64,000 nucleotides of DNA from Streptomyces sulfonofaciens (GTDB lineage Bacteria > Actinomycetota > Actinomycetes > Streptomycetales > Streptomycetaceae). The notes beneath the pieces are model-generated. The model had not been told where the DNA came from. It saw only the letters and a list, made by a program, of their open reading frames with translations, and did not search any database. The stretch lies in contig NZ_BNCD01000010.1 in NCBI RefSeq assembly GCF_014656295.1, forward strand, positions 1-64,000. Reading direction: 5' to 3'. This document shows positions 63,041-64,000 of this stretch, one piece after another. Within the stretch, counting starts at the first letter, position 1; each line of letters begins with the position of its first letter. A program made the translations under genes and the position numbers.

Positions 63041-63471
63041 CGGCGCCCGCCCGACCCGGTCCGCGGACCCGCGCGCGAACGGCCGCCTGTGGCGCGGGGC
63101 CGCGCCCGCACCGGACGCCCCCGCGCCCCGCGGCGGGTGGACGGCGGGTCGCGGGCCCGCGCGGCGGTGTCGTCCGCCGATCGCGATCAGGCCGTCGGGG
63201 TCAGGCTGTCGGAGTCAGGCCGTCGCAACGGGGCCGGCCCCCCGGCCCGCCGGCCCCGCACCCTCCGGGCCGCCCTCCCGGCAGGAACGGCGGAGACGGC
63301 GGAGACGGCAGGAACAGCGGAAACGGCAGGAACAGCGGAGACGGCAGGAACAGCGGGGACGGCAGCGAGGGCGGCGGCGACCCTCGGCGAGGAGGGCGAC
63401 GCTCGCCTCCCGCCGCGGCCGCTCGTGCAGTGCCTCCCGCCCCACCCCGTCCCGACGGGGCGGGGACGGGG
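63041..63471. other. Intergenic region, 431 bp
   Basis: It separates convergent genes and contains the minisatellite at 63280-63360 and the thioesterase terminator at 63444-63472. No supported gene. Confidence 0.65.
63280..63360. repeat. 18-bp minisatellite with a 9-bp subunit
   Basis: Four copies of GGCAGGAACAGCGGAGAC (with point variants) and one 9-bp half copy GGCGGAGAC form the array. It is noncoding and downstream of the thioesterase. Confidence 0.85.
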
Positions 63472-63472
63472 T
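63444..63472 (-). terminator. Thioesterase terminator
   Basis: Perfect 10-bp arms ACCCCGTCCC and GGGACGGGGT around a 9-nt loop overlap the last base of the stop codon. Confidence 0.75.
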
Positions 63473-64000
63473 CAGATCAGGCCCACTCGGGCCAGTTGCC
63501 GCGACTGGGCCACCAGGCGGTCCGCGGTGTCCCATACCTCGGCGTCCTCCTCCAGGAAGCCGCCGGCCAGGTTGCGGGTGGTGACCGACACGCGCAGCGG
63601 CCCCGGGGCGGGCCTCGCCCTGATGTGCGCGGTGAGTTCGACCGTGGGCACCCAGCCGGTGAAGCCGAGTTCGAAGGTGGTGGGCGGCAGGGCGTCCACC
63701 GCGACCAGCAGGGCCAGGGGATCGGGGTCGCGGCCGTCGGCGAGGCCGAACCAGGCACGCATCTCGCCCCTGCCGGAGGGCGCGCCGAGCGCCCAGCCGA
63801 GGGTCGCGGGGTCCAGCTTCATCCGGAGCCGCTCGTGCAGCGGGCTGCCCGGCGCGGGCCGGTCGTCGGGGGCGTCCTCCGGGCCGAGGCACTGCTCGAC
63901 GGGCGGGAACTCGGGAGGCTTGGCCGCGGTGCGCACATCGTCGGGGAGCGCGTCCAGGTCGCCGTAGGAGGCGAGGACCCGGACGCGCTCGACCTCGTTG
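63472..64000 (-). CDS. Thioesterase family protein (partial, 5' end beyond the window)
   Basis: The frame runs off the right edge and encodes at least 175 residues, the C-terminal part of a TesB-like acyl-CoA thioesterase (double hot-dog). Features are LGWALGAPSGRGEMRAWFGL, LLVAVDALPPTTFELGFTGW, ELTAHIRARPAPGPLRVSVT and the end DTADRLVAQSRQLARVGLI. The frame stays coding-like through 64000 (reading NEVERVRVLASYGDL), so the start lies to the right. A terminator overlaps its stop. Confidence 0.85.
   Translation of the reverse strand, partial: NEVERVRVLASYGDLDALPDDVRTAAKPPEFPPVEQCLGPEDAPDDRPAPGSPLHERLRMKLDPATLGWALGAPSGRGEMRAWFGLADGRDPDPLALLVAVDALPPTTFELGFTGWVPTVELTAHIRARPAPGPLRVSVTTRNLAGGFLEEDAEVWDTADRLVAQSRQLARVGLI

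Overview
The window is high-GC actinobacterial chromosomal DNA, almost certainly Streptomyces. Gene order and protein sequences match the conserved core region of that genus running from the acetyl-CoA carboxylase genes accB-accE, through the branched-chain amino acid genes, to ligA, mnmA and a cysteine desulfurase. I saw no tRNA or rRNA genes, CRISPR arrays, integrases or transposases. Most genes are on the minus strand. The window starts inside a 72-bp perfect palindrome and ends inside a thioesterase gene.

Region 1 (about 0.3-8 kb) holds accE and accB, a small secreted protein with a DD-peptidase-like zinc motif, a YceI protein, a Gly-rich membrane protein and a secreted family 3 glycoside hydrolase. 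Region 2 (8.5-18 kb) has cimA, ilvE and leuB of branched-chain amino acid synthesis. Between cimA and ilvE lie a secreted pectate lyase and a 1156-residue hybrid regulator: LacI-like sensor, degenerate kinase, receiver and AraC DNA-binding domain. Region 3 (18-24.5 kb) is the proline catabolism pair (pruA and proline dehydrogenase) with a divergent PucR-type regulator, a metallo-beta-lactamase-fold hydrolase and a broken MFS transporter gene.

Region 4 (24.6-30.5 kb) is serA, ilvC, ilvN and ilvB, headed by a leader peptide with consecutive Ile-Leu-Val-Leu codons and a U-tract attenuator. Upstream of ilvB is cdgE (GGDEF with a degenerate EAL domain). Region 5 (33-46 kb) is more variable: a 2-hydroxyacid dehydrogenase, a sugar-dehydrogenase-like lipoprotein, a tandem-duplicated noncoding block, a large LuxR-family ATPase regulator, small proteins, a TetR/SDR pair, a membrane PP2C phosphatase and a deletion scar with remnants of a regulator and an SDR. 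Region 6 (46-64 kb) is conserved housekeeping: gatC-gatA-(77-aa membrane protein)-gatB, rmdB (GGDEF-EAL with a very large low-complexity N-terminus), ligA, a MetE-like protein, an SDR, a LOG-family protein, a DUF427 protein, mnmA, a cysteine desulfurase, small membrane proteins with a divergent TetR regulator, and a partial thioesterase.

The main functional theme is branched-chain amino acid supply. CimA plus LeuB (with LeuCD, not in the window) make 2-oxobutyrate; IlvBN, IlvC and IlvE complete isoleucine and valine. Regulation appears to be largely at the RNA level. ilvB has a classical attenuator. cimA has its own candidate attenuator with an Ile-Ile leader. cimA and leuB share a conserved stem-loop motif that I do not recognise. 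ilvE and the leuB operon share a 20-nt element in their upstream regions. These shared elements are the most promising unexplained signals here.
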